Origin: Candidatus Halobeggiatoa sp. HSG11
GTDB taxonomy: Bacteria; Pseudomonadota; Gammaproteobacteria; Beggiatoales; Beggiatoaceae
Assembly: GCA_030378105.1 (NCBI GenBank)
Contig: JAUCGL010000019.1
Location: forward strand, 1-45,127
DNA: 45,127 bases
Direction: 5' to 3'
Below the pieces are notes generated by a model, which saw only the letters and a program-made list of their open reading frames with translations, was not told the DNA's origin and did not search any database. Position numbers and translations under genes: made by a program. Shown here one piece after another: positions 33,916 through 42,628 of this stretch (positions are counted from its first letter, which is position 1; every line of letters starts with the position of its first letter).

Positions 33916-33935
33916 AACCATTCATTATTTAGGCA

Positions 33936-36827
33936 TTAAGATTTGGTTTCATATGATTCCATTATTTCTTCCCAACAATAAATGACCTGCTGTCGATGTT
34001 CTGCAAATTTTTCATTTTTTACTATTGCTGGTTTATTTTGCATGGTTAAACGATGTACTTCAGTACGATAGACCCAAAAAGCCTCTCTTAATTTACCTCC
34101 AACAGATTCAGTAAATAAGTTATATTTTATCAATAATTTTATTAATGGCAACATACCAGTAGTTCTTAATAAAGCTGGATAATCTGTTGCTAATAGCAAT
34201 ACACCATATTGGATAATGAATTCAATATCGGCAATTCCACCTCTACCCTGTTTTAAATCAAATAAACCTGAGTCAAATGGAGGCTTTGTTGGGTCACTTT
34301 TATCTAAATTACTACGCATTTTTTCTCGCATTTTTCGTACTTCACGTAATAATTTTTTTGGGTCACGCCGAGTGCTAAGAGTATTACGTCTTATTTGTTC
34401 AAATAATTCTATACTTTCTTTATTACCAGCAACTGCCCTAGCTCTTATTAAAGCCTGATGCTCCCAAGTCCAAGCGTTTTGCTTTTGATAGTTTTCAAAA
34501 GCACTAAAAGTAGTAACCAACATGCCAGAAGAACCACTTGGACGTAATCTTGAATCAACCTCATACAGAGTTCCGGCTGGTGTATTAGTAGTTATTATAT
34601 GAATGATACGTTGAGCTAAACGGACAAAAAATACTTGATTATCCAATGGTCTATCACCATCTGTTGTTTGTTTACTATCATGGTGTAAAAAGACAACATC
34701 TAAATCAGAACCATAACTTAGCTCCATTCCGCCAGCTTTACCATAAGCTACAACACAAAGTCCGGGCAAATTTGGACAAGTCGGTTGACCATGCCTTTGA
34801 ATTAAATAATCATAAGCTAATGTCAAAGATTTACGAATCAAAGTATCAGCAATAGAAGATAAATAATCACTAGCTATATCAACGGTTAAATTACCTGAAA
34901 TTTCTGTTGCTGCAACATGTAACACATAAGCTCGTTTAAATTGTCGCAAAATATCCATTTGCATTTCCAAATCATCAATTGGCTGATGAGCTAATTGAGC
35001 TTGTAAAGCGTTATCTAATTCTGCTGGTTTAAGAGGAGTAAATAAGTTTCTGGAATCTAATAATTCATCTAATAACAATGGATAACGAGTTATTTGTTCA
35101 GCAATCCAAGCACTGTCAGCACATAAACTAACTAGTCGTTTTAAAACTTGTGGCCGTTCTATCAATAAAGCTAAATAAACACCTCGTTGAGTTATGGATT
35201 CAATTAACTTTAAACTACGTTGAATAGCGTCATCAGGAGAACTATGTTCTTGAGCCGCCATTATTATCATAGGTATTAAAGTATCTAATCTTTCTCGCCC
35301 TCGTTTATTTAACTTTTTGATGCTGTATGAGTTAAGCAATTGCCGTAAAAAAGTCAATACTTGTTGAGCAGATTTAAAACCAGCTTGATTCAACAATAAT
35401 ATAGCTTGTTCATCATCATGTAAATCACCGTCCCATAATGTTTGCCAACCATTAGCAACTGGTTCAAGTTCTGATTCTGGAGCAAATACCTGTTCAAACT
35501 CACTATGCACTTGTTGTTGATGGTGAATTAAACGAGCTAAAAATCTAGTCCAATCAGAAAATCCCATGCTATAGGCTAATCTGGATTGGTTTATTTCGTC
35601 ATCTGGTAAAGTTTGTGTTTGCCGATCATCAATGGCTTGTAAATGATTTTCAGTAAGACGTAAAAAACAATAGGCTTCCCGTAACCGAGTTATCGCATCT
35701 TTAGGTAAAATTTGAAAGATTTCTAATTGCTTTAATGTTTCTAAAAGATTACGCTGTTGTAAAGCTGGTTGCTGACCACCTCGTATTAATTGAAACACTT
35801 GACAAGTAAATTCAATTTCACGAATTCCTCCTGGCCCTAACTTAATATTATTATTTAAGCCTTTGCGACTTGTTTCTCGGTCAATCATATTTTTCATATT
35901 GCGTAATGATTCAAACGCATTAAAATCTAAATAACGTCTATATACAAAGGGTCGTAAACTTCTTAACAGAGAGTTACCAGATGGTTTGTAGCCGGCGGCA
36001 ACTCTGGATTTAACTAAAGCATATCGTTCCCAATCTCTAGCATGAGTTTGATAATAATTTTCCATTGCTGCAAAACTTGTTACTAACGGCCCAGATTCAC
36101 CAAATGGTCGCAAACGCATATCAACCCGAAATACAAAACCTTCTGGAGTCAAACTGTTTAACACATGGATTAAACGTTGTCCTAAACGTATAAAAAATTC
36201 TTGGTTGGAACGAGACCATTTAATGCCAGTTGTTTCACCAGCTTCTGGATAAGTAAAAATTAAATCAATATCAGAAGAAAAGTTTAATTCTTGACCACCA
36301 AGTTTCCCCATAGCTAATATAATCAATGGCTGTGGTGTACCATTGGCATCACTGGGAGTGCCTAGTTGACCTGTTAAATTATTATAAAGCCACCTCAAAG
36401 CTGTATCTAATAAGGCATCAGCTAAGTTTGACAATGATTGTAAAGTTTCTTCCAGACTGGCCCAACAAGTTATATCTCGCCAAGCAATACGCATCATTTC
36501 TCGTCGACGAAATAAACGTAAAACATGCATTAACCCAGCTTCATCTTTTATATCAAGCAATAAATCATCTAAAGTAATTAAATAATCAGTTGGAGCTACT
36601 AATAAATCATCAATTAAATCATCTAATAAAGCAGGTGACTGAACACAATTTTTAGCCACAAATGGACTACATGCCCATACTTTTGCTAAACTAACATAAA
36701 CTTGTTTTTGTTGTTTTAAGTTAGTAATTTGTTCAGGGGTTGCGTTAGTTGTATAATCTTGCCACAAATTTTTTACTTCAAAACGCAATAAAATTGGTAA
36801 ATCAGGTAAATTTTTTAAGTCACTCAT
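33936..36827 (-). CDS. glnE: Bifunctional glutamine synthetase adenylyltransferase/adenylyl-removing enzyme
   Basis: This 963-aa protein is near the usual GlnE length (about 950). It has two nucleotidyltransferase domains: the N-terminal adenylyl-removing one with GGQELNFSSDIDLIFTYPEAGET (about residues 174-196) and the C-terminal adenylylating one with GGMELSYGSDLDVVFLHH (about 695-712). Each is followed by its helical domain (RLRPFGESGPLV, RLRPSGSSGMLV). It adds AMP to or removes it from a Tyr of glutamine synthetase in response to PII and glutamine, tuning nitrogen assimilation. It stands alone here. A nested repeat lies just downstream. Confidence 0.97.
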   Translation of the reverse strand: MSDLKNLPDLPILLRFEVKNLWQDYTTNATPEQITNLKQQKQVYVSLAKVWACSPFVAKNCVQSPALLDDLIDDLLVAPTDYLITLDDLLLDIKDEAGLMHVLRLFRRREMMRIAWRDITCWASLEETLQSLSNLADALLDTALRWLYNNLTGQLGTPSDANGTPQPLIILAMGKLGGQELNFSSDIDLIFTYPEAGETTGIKWSRSNQEFFIRLGQRLIHVLNSLTPEGFVFRVDMRLRPFGESGPLVTSFAAMENYYQTHARDWERYALVKSRVAAGYKPSGNSLLRSLRPFVYRRYLDFNAFESLRNMKNMIDRETSRKGLNNNIKLGPGGIREIEFTCQVFQLIRGGQQPALQQRNLLETLKQLEIFQILPKDAITRLREAYCFLRLTENHLQAIDDRQTQTLPDDEINQSRLAYSMGFSDWTRFLARLIHHQQQVHSEFEQVFAPESELEPVANGWQTLWDGDLHDDEQAILLLNQAGFKSAQQVLTFLRQLLNSYSIKKLNKRGRERLDTLIPMIIMAAQEHSSPDDAIQRSLKLIESITQRGVYLALLIERPQVLKRLVSLCADSAWIAEQITRYPLLLDELLDSRNLFTPLKPAELDNALQAQLAHQPIDDLEMQMDILRQFKRAYVLHVAATEISGNLTVDIASDYLSSIADTLIRKSLTLAYDYLIQRHGQPTCPNLPGLCVVAYGKAGGMELSYGSDLDVVFLHHDSKQTTDGDRPLDNQVFFVRLAQRIIHIITTNTPAGTLYEVDSRLRPSGSSGMLVTTFSAFENYQKQNAWTWEHQALIRARAVAGNKESIELFEQIRRNTLSTRRDPKKLLREVRKMREKMRSNLDKSDPTKPPFDSGLFDLKQGRGGIADIEFIIQYGVLLLATDYPALLRTTGMLPLIKLLIKYNLFTESVGGKLREAFWVYRTEVHRLTMQNKPAIVKNEKFAEHRQQVIYCWEEIMESYETKS

Positions 36828-37348
36828 AATAATTCTTAATTTTTTAATCTACTTTACCAGATTAATTAAAATATTCATACAGCGATAGTTCGGACAATTT
36901 TTAACATTTGAGATTGTTTAAAGATTAATCTACTGAAATACAAACATTTTATTAAATTACTGCAAAATAAGAAATTATTTTAATAACATTCGGATTTACA
37001 CATTAAGCAAATCAAGTCGCCTATTTTCAACGTTAACTTTTTCTTGTAACATTTTTTGTTACGGTAAGGATTAACATCTATTACTGGGTACGTGTTCTAA
37101 ATATATATTTTATCCTTGATAATCAGTGCATAATAAGCAAAGCCCATTTACATTATATAGATTTGTTACTCGTTGTTCACTTATTTAAGCTAAAAGTATA
37201 GTTACTTGACTATCATGTGTTGAAGCAGAAGTTAGTACAAATGAAATAGGGGTAATCCTAGTCCTACAATATGTAGTGTTAAACCTGCTATATATTTGAG
37301 ACCTAACAGATTTCTACTTTATTTAGGACTACCAAAATGCTAACCAAC
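36828..37348. other. 520-bp spacer with a family B copy
   Basis: Between glnE and the ABC permease gene the sequence is AT-rich and has no ORF I can support. A short TTGTAACATTTTTTGTTAC stem is near 37045-37065. The only clear element is the family B MITE at 37251-37333. Confidence 0.65.
37251..37333. mobile_element. Family B MITE, decayed left end
   Basis: The left end reads GGTAATCCTAGTCCTACAAT with an apparent duplication or insertion, followed by the shared ATATGTAGTGTTAAACCTGC. The right end is TTTATTTAGGACTACC. No target duplication is seen. It lies just after the stop of the permease gene. Confidence 0.7.
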
Positions 37349-39151
37349 TTACTCTTCCCGAATTGCCTCTGCTGGTTCTATAGCTGTAGTTTTCCAAGCT
37401 GCTAATAGAGAACTAAATATTGATATAATTATTGTTATTACAAAGATTAATAGAAAGTAAGTATATGGTAAAGTACAAATTTTTTCTCCTACCCTATCAA
37501 TAAACATTATATTAATAGTAGAAGAAATAACAATATAACCAGTAATTGCAAACATGTTGCTCAAAATAACGATAATAATGGCTTGATAAATAGGAAATCT
37601 AAAAACTTGTAAACATGACAATCCCATTAACCTAAGTACTCCAACATCACGTTTTTTCCTTTCTACTGAAGCATACAAACTAGCAATCAAAGCAGCCATA
37701 CCACCCGCTATACCAATTATTGCAATTAACCAAAATATTCTTGTTAAACCTTTATTTAGGACTTTTAATTTTTCTATTTCTTGAATTTGGGTAATAACAT
37801 CAATATCTTGAGATATAAAATGGCTATACAAATTTGGAACATCATCAATGCTTTTAGCATACAAACGAAAACCATGATAATTAGTTTTGGCTGATAAAAA
37901 AGTCTTTTGAGCTTGATCAAAAATAATTTTACTATCTTGTCCAGTGCGTAAAATCCCAATTAGTTCTATAGGAACAATGATATTTTTATTAAAACTTAAA
38001 CCTTGATTATTAACTGGAAATTTAATTTTCCCACCTAAAACTTCACTAGTTAAAGTCAAAGTTGGAAATTTTTTGTCAAGCTCGGGTAACAATGCTTGGC
38101 TTTGGCTGGCAAAATTGCTATTAATATCAAATTTTCCCCAAGGTAATGCTGGCAAACCTAAAATATCAGTTTGTGATTTAGACAAGGATAAACCGATAAC
38201 TTTAAGTTGGTTATATGTTGTTATTGCAACATTATTAACAAACGGCAAGATAATGGCAGCTTTGCCACGCAATTTATTTTTAACCGCATTTATGCTACTA
38301 ACTGTGATTGGATTACCAGTAGCTGATAATTTATAAATGGCATAATTATCTGGTGAAGCAATAAAAAATTGTTGTTTAAATTCATCTGGATACGAGCGTT
38401 TAATATCAGTAAGACCAGTACCAACAGTTAAATTAATTTCATCAATAGAGGTTAAGTCTTGAGCTAATAAAATCCACAATCCATCATAACTTAATGGTGG
38501 CAATACTTTACCACCCGGCCAATTCCGTTCAAAAACAGCCCGACCTTCTTTATACGCTTCAACATCATTAACAAATTCAAATGGTGCATATATTTTAGCC
38601 AAACTGTCAGCTTGAGAATTTAATATTGCTACTATTTTTAATTTAACTTGTACTGACTCTTTATGTTTATTTCTTGTACGAGTCACTTCGGTATCAATTA
38701 TATCACCAGTTTTAACCCCTAACTCTTCGGCAGCAGCAGAACTTAACACACATTCATTTTTGTTAGGAATAATTCCATCATTATTCAAAATTAATGGATC
38801 GCCCTGATGGGTTGGAACTAAATCTACTAGTTGACGTTTTTTAGGAGTTGATACTCTGATAACTGAAGAACCACGCAAAACAGTTGGAATAATAAATTCA
38901 ATATCATCCCTTTGTTCAAGTTGCTTGAACCATTTGGAAGTGAGATTTAACGTTCTAGTTGGACGAATTTCTCTATTAACTGGGTCTTCCATTAAACGTT
39001 CGTGCATAGTTTGAATTGTACCGTATTTTAATCCCAACAGTACTAATAATGGAGTTAATATAGCAGCTATTGCTAACACCATGCACAAAGTTAAAATCCA
39101 TTCATGCCATAAGTCTAAGATGGCAAGTCGAGTTATAATAGGTAATTTCAC
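37349..39151 (-). CDS. ABC transporter permease, FtsX-like
   Basis: This 600-aa protein has one N-terminal membrane helix (about residues 17-42, LTLCMVLAIAAILTPLLVLLGL). A large periplasmic domain (about 45-465) comes next, then three C-terminal helices in an FtsX-like domain (FWLIAIIGIAGGMAALIASLYASVERKKRDVGVLRLMGLS, then two more hydrophobic segments before ATAIEPAEAIREE). This MacB/LolC-type layout belongs to type VII ABC exporters and mechanotransmission complexes. The gene overlaps its ATPase gene by four bases. The substrate is not evident; lipoprotein or peptide handling at the inner membrane is plausible. Confidence 0.88.
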   Translation of the reverse strand: MKLPIITRLAILDLWHEWILTLCMVLAIAAILTPLLVLLGLKYGTIQTMHERLMEDPVNREIRPTRTLNLTSKWFKQLEQRDDIEFIIPTVLRGSSVIRVSTPKKRQLVDLVPTHQGDPLILNNDGIIPNKNECVLSSAAAEELGVKTGDIIDTEVTRTRNKHKESVQVKLKIVAILNSQADSLAKIYAPFEFVNDVEAYKEGRAVFERNWPGGKVLPPLSYDGLWILLAQDLTSIDEINLTVGTGLTDIKRSYPDEFKQQFFIASPDNYAIYKLSATGNPITVSSINAVKNKLRGKAAIILPFVNNVAITTYNQLKVIGLSLSKSQTDILGLPALPWGKFDINSNFASQSQALLPELDKKFPTLTLTSEVLGGKIKFPVNNQGLSFNKNIIVPIELIGILRTGQDSKIIFDQAQKTFLSAKTNYHGFRLYAKSIDDVPNLYSHFISQDIDVITQIQEIEKLKVLNKGLTRIFWLIAIIGIAGGMAALIASLYASVERKKRDVGVLRLMGLSCLQVFRFPIYQAIIIVILSNMFAITGYIVISSTINIMFIDRVGEKICTLPYTYFLLIFVITIIISIFSSLLAAWKTTAIEPAEAIREE

Positions 39152-39867
39152 AATTTTAATAAAGATGATTTAGTTAAGGTATCAGATACGTCAGAAACAT
39201 TAAAACCATAGGTTACATCTGCAAACGGAGCAACTAAATTATGGTTATGAGTTACCATGACAATAATCGTGCCATTTTCTTTGGCTATGGTATGAAAATC
39301 TTCAATAATATGTAATGCCCTTGTTTCATCAACTGCGGCTGTTGGTTCATCAGCAAGAATTATTTGTGGACGATGACTTATAGCTCTTAAAATGGCAACT
39401 CGTTGGCGTTGACCTCCAGATAAATATTGTGGTTTTTTGTTTAATATATTGCTTATATCAAGTCGTTCTGCTAATTTTTTAATTTCAGAATCTTGAAAAC
39501 CATTAATTTCTGATGCTAATTGTAAATTTTGTAACACAGTTAAAAATGGTAATAAACCTCCAGTTTGCAATACATAACCAAAATGTAAACGGCGTAATTT
39601 TGCTAGAGTTTTTTCTTGTTGTTGTTCCCATAACTGTTTGATATTAATAACTTCAGTATTGTAATAATTAAATTGTTCATAGGAAGTTGGTTTAGAGACT
39701 AAAGCCAATATATCTAATAAGGTGCTTTTACCACAACCACTTTCACCGACAACAGCAACAAACTGGCCTTTGTTAAGTTGTAGTTGTTGGACATGTAGTT
39801 CAAAAGTTGCTCCACCTTGCTCACGATGTTTTAATACGTTTTTTAATTCTAAAACTAAAGTATCCAT
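39148..39867 (-). CDS. ABC transporter ATP-binding protein (LolD/MacB type)
   Basis: The ATG at 39867 gives 239 aa (MDTLVLELKNVLKHREQGG); the longer frame needs a TTG. Motifs: Walker A GESGCGKST near residue 39, signature YLSGGQRQR, Walker B IILADEPTAAVD and the His switch MVTHNHNL. It is the cytoplasmic motor for the permease encoded next, as shown by the four-base overlap at 39148-39151 and matching subfamily. No periplasmic adaptor gene is adjacent. Confidence 0.92.
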   Translation of the reverse strand: MDTLVLELKNVLKHREQGGATFELHVQQLQLNKGQFVAVVGESGCGKSTLLDILALVSKPTSYEQFNYYNTEVINIKQLWEQQQEKTLAKLRRLHFGYVLQTGGLLPFLTVLQNLQLASEINGFQDSEIKKLAERLDISNILNKKPQYLSGGQRQRVAILRAISHRPQIILADEPTAAVDETRALHIIEDFHTIAKENGTIIVMVTHNHNLVAPFADVTYGFNVSDVSDTLTKSSLLKL

Positions 39868-39934
39868 TATGATAGTGTAGCAAATAATTGAGTTCAATGT
39901 TACAATAATATAACATTAACTGCTTGGAAACAAT

Positions 39935-40291
39935 ATGACACCCCCTACAATACTAGTTGTTGATGATAGCCGAGTTTCTAGGATGTTAGTGCGGGCTATC
40001 ATTGATCATGCTGATAAAAAGTTACAAATTGTTGAAGCTAGTACTGGTGAGGAGGCTTTAACTAAAACTAAAAATATACCAGTCACTATTGCAATTTTAG
40101 ATTTAAACATGCCCGGCATGGATGGTTTAATGCTGGCAACAGAGTTATTACAATGTTTTCCAGATATTAAAATTGGTTTGCTAACTGCCAATATTCAAGA
40201 TATGGTACGCCAAAAAGCTAAAGATTTAGGGATTAGTTTTATTCCTAAACCAATAACTGAAGAAAAAATCTTGGGTTTTATTTATGGATGA
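39935..40291 (+). CDS. Single-domain response regulator (CheY-like)
   Basis: This 118-aa receiver domain has VVDDS acidic residues, phospho-Asp in AILDLNMPGMDGLM, Thr in GLLTAN and Lys in FIPKPITEEK, with no output domain. It overlaps the CheC gene by 8 bp, so it is probably the phosphorylated partner that CheC dephosphorylates. The gene is divergent from the ABC ATPase gene. Confidence 0.93.
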   Translation: MTPPTILVVDDSRVSRMLVRAIIDHADKKLQIVEASTGEEALTKTKNIPVTIAILDLNMPGMDGLMLATELLQCFPDIKIGLLTANIQDMVRQKAKDLGISFIPKPITEEKILGFIYG

Positions 40292-40892
40292 TGACATTCA
40301 TTTATCTGAATTACAGCACGATGCAGTTGTTGAATTATTAAACATTGGCATGGGCAGTGCTGTTTGTTCATTAAGTGAAATAGTTAATGAAGAAATAAAA
40401 TTATCAATACCTAGTCTCAAACTATTACATAGACAGGAAGTAATTGAATATTTTGAAACTTTATCTCAAGATATAGTTGCTATTAGACAATCCTTTCAAG
40501 GAGCTTTTAATGGTGATTCTTTATTGGCATTTGCTCAGGATAAAGGAATAAGATTAGTTAGTATTTTGATGAAACATCAAGTTTCTACTGAAGAATTAGC
40601 TGAATTAGAAGCAGATGCTGTAAAAGAGATTGGTAATATTATACTTAACTCTTGTCTTGCCACTTGTAGTAATGTGTTAGGTGAAAAATTAATCACTGAA
40701 ATACCAATTTTTATGAAAGGTACTGCTACAGAAATATTTAATAAAAAATTAGCAACTATAGTAATGTTTTTACATATAAAATTCAGTCTACAGAATGAAG
40801 ATATAGATGGTTATGTGGCTTTTATTTTAAAAGTTTCTGCAATTGAACAATTAAAAATGAACATTGATAAATACCTGTCTAAAAATATTTAA
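40284..40892 (+). CDS. CheC-type phosphatase for a CheY-like regulator
   Basis: This 202-aa protein carries two copies of the CheC active-site pattern ExxN-x22-P: ELLN starting at residue 17 with its Pro after 22 residues (SIP), and EIGN starting near 114 with its Pro after 22 residues (EIP). Both sites being intact is typical of CheC; CheX has one. CheC removes phosphate from CheY-P. In this window the natural partner is the overlapping REC gene; no chemotaxis kinase, CheD or receptor genes are present. The stop codon is followed immediately by the end of an IS1-like remnant at 40893. Confidence 0.87.
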   Translation: MDDDIHLSELQHDAVVELLNIGMGSAVCSLSEIVNEEIKLSIPSLKLLHRQEVIEYFETLSQDIVAIRQSFQGAFNGDSLLAFAQDKGIRLVSILMKHQVSTEELAELEADAVKEIGNIILNSCLATCSNVLGEKLITEIPIFMKGTATEIFNKKLATIVMFLHIKFSLQNEDIDGYVAFILKVSAIEQLKMNIDKYLSKNI

Positions 40893-41259
40893 AGTAGTCC
40901 TCCAGAAAGTTGGTTACAAACTTATGTTAATAAAAAAGTAGTCCTATAGAAAGTAGTGATAGCTTCAAAAAAACTACTAGGTTTCAAAAACCTAGGTTTA
41001 ACACTACATATTGCATGACTACCAATAAAAAATATGATATAACTCCAAAAGTAGTTGATATTACAGAGAAAGAAAAAGGAAAAATAAGCATTCAATGTGA
41101 TATATGGCTTGCTATTGACATAAAAACTGGAGAAATTGTTGGTGTATATATCGGTAGTCGTGATACAAAAGGCCCCCAAGGTTTATGGTATTCATTGCTA
41201 CCTTTTTATAATGATTTTATTAGGCAATTTTATACATCACTACTTTCTGGAGGGCTACC
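40893..41259 (+). mobile_element. IS1-like element remnant carrying a family B MITE
   Basis: The left end AGTAGTCCTCCAGAAAGT abuts coding sequence for SWLQTYVNKK, which matches the HTH end of the InsA protein at 17547-17786 (PWLQNYVNR). With the MITE (40937-41023) removed, the frame continues YDITPKVVDITEKEKGKISI and IWLAIDIKTGEIVGVYIGSRD, the start of an IS1 catalytic (InsB-like) domain. It ends at the right inverted repeat CTTTCTGGAGGGCTACC (41259). The 5' half of the transposase and the rest of the catalytic domain are deleted. Confidence 0.8.
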
Positions 41260-41262
41260 ACA
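40899..41262 (+). pseudogene. IS1-like transposase fragment split by the MITE
   Basis: Codons for ESWLQTYVNKK (40902-40936) and KYDITPKVVD through LWYSLLPFYNDF (41024-41225) form one frame once the MITE is excised. The Asp in LAIDIKTGE corresponds to the first catalytic residue region of IS1 InsB. The HTH and catalytic parts are fused in one frame, unlike the frameshifted insA-insB of E. coli IS1. The fragment is too short and interrupted to be active. Confidence 0.72.
40937..41023. mobile_element. Family B MITE inserted in the IS1-like remnant, 8-bp duplication
   Basis: The 87-bp unit runs from AGTAGTCCTATAGAAAGTAG to CACTACATATTGCATGACTACC in reverse orientation relative to 20956-21046. 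The exact duplication AATAAAAA flanks it at 40929-40936 and 41024-41031. Removing the unit and one duplication restores the transposase reading frame. Confidence 0.87.
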
Positions 41263-41295
41263 AAGCTAACACTTTGAACTCCAAAAGTCTTTTAT

Positions 41296-41715
41296 TTACT
41301 TCGGCTTTTGTTGAGCTTCAAATCCTAATTTCAAAAAACCTAAATCACGAGCTGCTTCCATAGCTTTCACTACGGCAAAATGAGGAGTATCTTTATCTGC
41401 ACTGATTAACAAAGATGGGTTAGACTCTTCTCCGGCTGCTTTTTTCAGAGCTAATTTAAGGGTATCTAGTTTGGAATTAATCAACGTATGCTCAAAATCA
41501 TTAATAGCATATTCACCTTTTTCATCTATAATTATTTTAATCGATTGTTGTTCAACAGAATTTTCACTTTTTGCTTCTGGTAAGTTAATTTTTAGCTGAG
41601 TTTCCCGATTAAATGTAGTAGTCATCATAAAAAAAATCAGCAATATAAACACAGTATCAATTAAAGGAGTCAAATTAACCTTTAAATTATCATCTTTATG
41701 CCGTCGAAATTTCAT
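41296..41715 (-). CDS. ExbD/TolR-family biopolymer transport protein
   Basis: This 139-aa protein has a short basic N-terminus (MKFRRHKDDN) and one membrane helix holding the conserved proton-path Asp (NLTPLIDTVFILLIFFMMTTTF, Asp near residue 19). A periplasmic domain (about 40-139) ends in LISADKDTPHFAVVKAMEAARDLGFLKLGF, the standard ExbD fold. With the upstream ExbB-like protein it forms a proton-driven stator that energises TonB-type or Tol-type outer-membrane work. The genes overlap by four bases. No tonB or tolA is adjacent, so ExbD versus TolR is unresolved. Confidence 0.93.
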   Translation of the reverse strand: MKFRRHKDDNLKVNLTPLIDTVFILLIFFMMTTTFNRETQLKINLPEAKSENSVEQQSIKIIIDEKGEYAINDFEHTLINSKLDTLKLALKKAAGEESNPSLLISADKDTPHFAVVKAMEAARDLGFLKLGFEAQQKPK

Positions 41716-42326
41716 GATTTTTCACGATGTCCATGTAAAATATCTAACATTTTAACTGCTTCTTGTTCCATCGACATAACTAACTCGTCAACTAGAGAGC
41801 GAAAATAGCGATAAAAGATAAAAGCTGGAATAGCTACAGTTAAACCAGCAGCTGTGGTTATTAAAGCTTCTGACAAACCGCCTGACAGTATTAATGGATT
41901 GCCTAATCCAACTTCACCAATTGCTGCAAACATTCTGATCATTCCAGTAACAGTACCTAATAAGCCCAATAATGGTGCAATTTCAGCGATAGTTCCTAAA
42001 GTATTTAAATATTTTTCAAGTGAATGGATAACTTGACCACTTGCTTCCTCAATACTTATTTTCATCATGGCTCGGCTGTGATGTCTGTTTATCAAACCAG
42101 CAGCTAAGATTTGTCCTAAAGGAGAATGATTACGCAAAATGGCTATTTTTTGTTTATCCAACTTATTGTTTTTAACCCATTTCCAAACTTGTGGAACTAA
42201 ATTTTTGGGTACTATATTTTTTTTGCGTAAAAACCAAAATCGTTCAATAATTATAGCTGTTGCCAACACTGAACATAGAATAAGAGGCCCCATAATCCAG
42301 CCCCCAGCTTTGATAAACTCTAACAT
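41712..42326 (-). CDS. MotA/TolQ/ExbB proton channel family protein
   Basis: This 204-aa protein has three membrane helices: residues 10-28 (WIMGPLILCSVLATAIIIERF), about 113-137 (AEIAPLLGLLGTVTGMIRMFAAIG) and about 155-178 (ALITTAAGLTVAIPAFIFYRYF). A cytoplasmic loop lies between the first two. The LGLLGTVTGM motif is the family hallmark. It forms the pentameric channel around the ExbD dimer encoded next. The frame starts at ATG 42326. Confidence 0.93.
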   Translation of the reverse strand: MLEFIKAGGWIMGPLILCSVLATAIIIERFWFLRKKNIVPKNLVPQVWKWVKNNKLDKQKIAILRNHSPLGQILAAGLINRHHSRAMMKISIEEASGQVIHSLEKYLNTLGTIAEIAPLLGLLGTVTGMIRMFAAIGEVGLGNPLILSGGLSEALITTAAGLTVAIPAFIFYRYFRSLVDELVMSMEQEAVKMLDILHGHREKS

Positions 42327-42536
42327 ATAATTAAGTATATAAAATAGGTATTTAATGTAATTTAAAATTTTTGATGTTAAAAGATTATCTCATGTAAATT
42401 TATATTCAGCAAGGGTTATAGCAATTCTTATGTTGTTATTTGCTTTAAGCAGTTGCTATGGGGATTATAACGAGAGCATTGAGTATGGAAGATATTTTAA
42501 CTCAACGTTTCGCTTAAAATTTATTCTAATAATTTT

Positions 42537-42628
42537 GGATAGTCCTGCAATATGTAGTGTTAAATCTACTAAGTCTTTGAAACCTAGCGGTTTTTTTTGA
42601 AGTTATCACTACTTTGTTTAGGATTACC
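42537..42628. mobile_element. Family B MITE truncating the adjacent gene
   Basis: The element runs from GGATAGTCCTGCAATATGTAG to TATCACTACTTTGTTTAGGATTACC at 42628. No clear target duplication is visible. The minus-strand gene whose start is at 42904 runs into it and ends inside it. The spacer 42327-42536 before it is AT-rich, with a partial TATAGCAATTCTTA motif of family E near 42419. Confidence 0.78.
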
